DNA of 64,000 nucleotides from Calliopsis andreniformis (taxonomy: Eukaryota > Arthropoda > Insecta > Hymenoptera > Andrenidae): contig NW_027480480.1 in NCBI RefSeq assembly GCF_051401765.1, forward strand, positions 1,736,001 to 1,800,000, in the 5' to 3' direction. Position 1 is the first letter of the stretch, and each line of letters begins with the position of its first letter. Shown one piece after another: positions 61,442-64,000 of the stretch. The notes under the pieces were generated by a model, which did no database searches, had not been told where the DNA came from, and was given only the letters and a program-made list of their open reading frames with translations. Both the position numbers and the translations under genes were made by a program.

Positions 61442-63030
61442 TGAGGATTGAGAATTGAAGATTGAGGATTGGGTGTTGAGGATTGAAGAATGAGGGTTGA
61501 GGATTGAGGATTGAGGATTGAGTATTGAAGATTGAGGATTGGGTATTGAGGATTGAAGAATGAGGATTGAGGATTGAGGATTGAGGATTGAGTATTGCAG
61601 ATTGAGTATTGAGGATTGAAGTTTGAGGGTAGAGCATTGAGGATACAGGATTGAGCATTGAGGGTTGAGGATTGAGGATTGAGGATTGAAGATTGAGTAT
61701 TGAGGATTCAAGATTGAGGATTGAGGATTGAGTATTGAGAATTGAGGGCTGATAGTTGAGTATAGAGGACTGAAGATTGAGGATTGAAGATTTAGTATTG
61801 AGGATTCAGAATTGAGGTTTGAGGACTGAGGATTGAGGATTGAAGATTGAGTATTGAGGATTGAAGGTTGAGGATTGAGGATTGAGGATTGAGGATTGAA
61901 GATTGAAGATTCAGTATTGAGGATCGAAGGTTGAGAGTTGAGGATTGAGGATTGAACATTGAGGAATGAGTGCTGAGGGTTGAGTAGTGAAAATTGATGT
62001 TCGTGGATACACGTTGGAAGATTGCAGAATGAGTATTGAGTATTGAAAGCTGTGAATTGAGGATATTCTATTGAGGATTGAGGAATGACAACAGATTGTT
62101 GAGGACTGAGGGCTGAAGATTGAGGATTCAGCGTTGAGGATTCAGAATTGAGGTTTGAGGACAGAGGATTAAGGATTGAAGATTGAGGATTGAGGATTGA
62201 GAATTGAGGATTGAGGATTGAAGACTGAGGATTGGGTATTGAGGATTCAACATTGAGGATTGAGGGTTGAGGATTGAGGATTGAGGATTGACGATTGACG
62301 ATTGAGGAATGAGGATGTGGGCTGATGGTTGGGGATTGAGGATTGAGGTCTGAGGACTCAGGATTGACGATTGAGAATTGAGGATTGAGGATTGAGGATT
62401 GAGGCATGAGGATTGAGGATTGAGGATTGAAGATTGAGGATTGTGGATTGAGGATGAAGGCTGAGGGTTGAGGATTGAGGTTTGAGGTCTGAGGACTGAG
62501 GACTGAGGATTGAGAATTGAGGATTGAGGATTGAGGATTGAGTGTTGAGGAGTGAGAATTGAAGATTGAGTATTGATGATTGAAGATTGAGGATTGAAGA
62601 ATGAGGACTGAGGATTGAGGATTGAGGATTAAGGATTGAAGATTGAGTATTGAGGATTGATGATTGGCGATCGAGGATTGAGAATCGAGGGTTGAGGATT
62701 GAGGATTGAGGATTGAAGATTGAGTATTGAGGATTGAAGGTTCAGGATTGTGGATTGAGGATTGAGGATTGAGCATTGAATATTGGGTATTGGGGACTGA
62801 GTGTTGAGGGTTGAGTGATGAGAATTGATGTTTGTGGTTAGAGATTTGAAGATTGCAGATTGAGTATTGAGTATTGAAAACTGTGAATTGACGACATTCT
62901 ATTGAGGATTGAGGTTTGACAACTGATTGTTGAGGACTGAGGGCTGAAGATTGAGGATTCAGTATTGAGGATTCAGGATTGAGGTTGGAGGACAGAGGAT
63001 TGAGGATTGAGGATTGAGGATTGAGGATTG
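61442..63030. repeat. Unit W, copy 5, with private substitutions
   Basis: Matches W copy 3 at offset 8,166 but differs at five sites: 61,631 A, 61,709 C, 61,979 G, 62,310 T and 62,691 G (copy 3: T, G, T, A and A). W copies 1-4 share the other base at the sites compared. Module A cores lie near 62,061 and 62,891 and the C-rich hairpin at 62,002-62,013. Confidence 0.88.
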
Positions 63031-64000
63031 AGGATTGAGTTCTGAGGATTGAGGATTGCGGATTGAAGATTGAGGATTGGATGTTGAGGATTGAAGATTG
63101 AGGATTGAGGATTGAGGATTGAGGATTGAGGATTGAAGATTGAGGATTGGGTATTGAGGATTGAACAATGAGGATTGCGGATTGAGGACTGATGGTTGAG
63201 GATTGCAGATTGAGTATTGAGGATTGAAGATTGAGGGTTGAGGATTGAGGATTGAGGATTGAGCATTGAGGATTGAGGATAGAGGATTGAGGATTGAAGA
63301 TTGAGTATTGAGGATTGAAGATTGAGGATTGAGGATTGAGTATTGAGGATTGAGGATTGAGGATTGAGGATTGAAGATTGAGTATTGAGTATTGAAGGTT
63401 GAGGATTGAGGGTTGAGTATTGATGATTGAGGATTGAAGGTTGAGGATTGGGGACTGAGTGTTGAGGGTTGAGTGATGAGAATTGATGTTTGTGGATAGA
63501 AATTTGGAGATTGCATATTGAGTATTGAGTATTGAAAACTGTGAATTGATGATATTCTATTGAGGATTGAGGATTGACGTCGGATTGTTCAGGTCTGAGG
63601 TCTGAAGGTTGAGGATTCAGGACTGAGGATTCAGGATTGAGGTTTGATGACTGAGGATTGAGGATTGAGGATTGAGGCATGAGGATTGAGTATTGAGGAT
63701 TGAAGATTGAGGATTGAGGATTGAGGATGAGGGCTGAGGGTTGAGGATTGTGGTTTGAGGTCTGTGGACTGAGGATTGAGGATTGAGAATTGAGGATTGT
63801 GGGTTGAAGATTGAAGATTGAGGATTGAGGATTGAAGATTGAGGATTGGGTATTGAGGATTGAAGAATGAGGATTGAGGATTGAGTATTGAGGATTGAGG
63901 ATTGAAGATTGAGTATTGAGAATTGAAGATTGAGGATTGAGGATTGACGATTGACGATTGAGGATTGAGGATTGTAGGTTGAATATTGATGATTGAATAT
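63031..64000. repeat. Rearranged partial spacer S, copy 3, cut by the window edge
   Basis: At about 63,030 the sequence jumps to the part of S found at 48,810 and 56,976. It has a changed segment at about 63,237-63,390 and then follows 49,110-49,690 to the window end (offset 6,148 from copy 2). Compared with W-W-S order, a W unit and the first 400 bp of S are missing here. Module A core near 63,551. Confidence 0.8.

Larger units (their letters stand above)
1..64000. repeat. Heptanucleotide satellite array, unit GGATTGA / TCAATCC
   Basis: The window consists entirely of 7-bp units in one orientation. The commonest is GGATTGA; frequent one-base variants are AGATTGA, GTATTGA, GGACTGA, GGGTTGA, GGTTTGA, GAATTGA, CGATTGA, GGAATGA and GGATTCA. 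The + strand consensus contains no C, so the strands are strongly asymmetric. No unique DNA, poly-A, transposon or RNA gene interrupts it, and both edges lie inside the array. Perfect runs are short (about 10 units at 6,271-6,341 and 10-11 at 41,054-41,127). Larger blocks are nearly identical, so homogenisation acts on blocks of kilobases rather than on single units. Host and chromosomal location cannot be told from the sequence. Confidence 0.97.

Noticed and set aside
1..64000. CRISPR array
   Set aside because: There is no alternation of a conserved repeat with unique spacers of fixed length; what lies between any two similar motifs is more of the same 7-bp repeat.
1..64000. Telomere repeat array
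   Set aside because: The G-rich strand and 7-bp length recall TTTAGGG, but the unit ATTGAGG is not a known telomere repeat. Divergence and kilobase higher-order repeats are typical of internal satellites.

Overview
The whole 64,000-base window is one satellite-type tandem repeat. The base unit is 7 bp, GGATTGA on the + strand (TCAATCC on the - strand), and units lie head-to-tail with the same orientation throughout. Neither window edge reaches unique DNA, so the array is longer than the window. I find no credible protein-coding gene, rRNA, tRNA, CRISPR array, mobile element, promoter or terminator. The long open frames on the - strand are a by-product of the repeat. The - strand heptamer has no stop codon, and because 7 is not divisible by 3 all three - frames read the same heptapeptide (PQSSILN). 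The + strand has TGA in every frame about every 21 bases. The organism cannot be identified from this sequence. A gene-free array of this size with higher-order structure fits a eukaryotic satellite (pericentromeric, subtelomeric, sex or B chromosome) best. The unit also resembles the short heptamer repeats (CCCCAAT-type STRR) of filamentous cyanobacteria, but those arrays are far shorter. The array is not homogeneous at the 7-bp level: perfect runs reach only about 10-11 units. Similarity lies instead in higher-order repeats of hundreds to thousands of bases. Recurring landmarks are (i) an in-phase but strongly diverged stretch of about 27 heptamers, 'module A', about 55 copies; (ii) its variant 'type B', about nine clear copies, seven with a perfect 7-bp-stem hairpin and two with one mismatch, plus one decayed relative; (iii) 'module C', which carries a 6-bp unit (GACGAG or GATGAG) that shifts the 7-bp register. 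Layout. 0-24.6 kb: a roughly 2-kb cassette 'V' at about 0.19-1.76 (partial), 1.74-3.84, 11.45-13.79, 16.4-18.4 and 19.8-21.8 kb, separated by mosaics. 15.03-21.79 kb: a 3,383-bp tandem duplication with two substitutions noticed. 24.58-34.29 kb: a 4,857-bp tandem duplication, followed by a rearranged partial third copy to about 36.8 kb. 36.8-39.66 kb: older, less repeated material. 39.66-43.49 kb: two 1.76-kb copies 2,069 bp apart. 43.5-45.0 kb: mosaic. 45.0-64.0 kb: a nested array W-W-S-W-W-S-W-(partial S), where W is 1,706 bp and the W-W-S period is 8,166 bp. The repeats differ by only a few substitutions or none that I saw, which points to recent unequal exchange, replication slippage or gene conversion. 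All coordinates of block edges are from reading by eye and carry an error of about 10-30 bases, more in mosaics.
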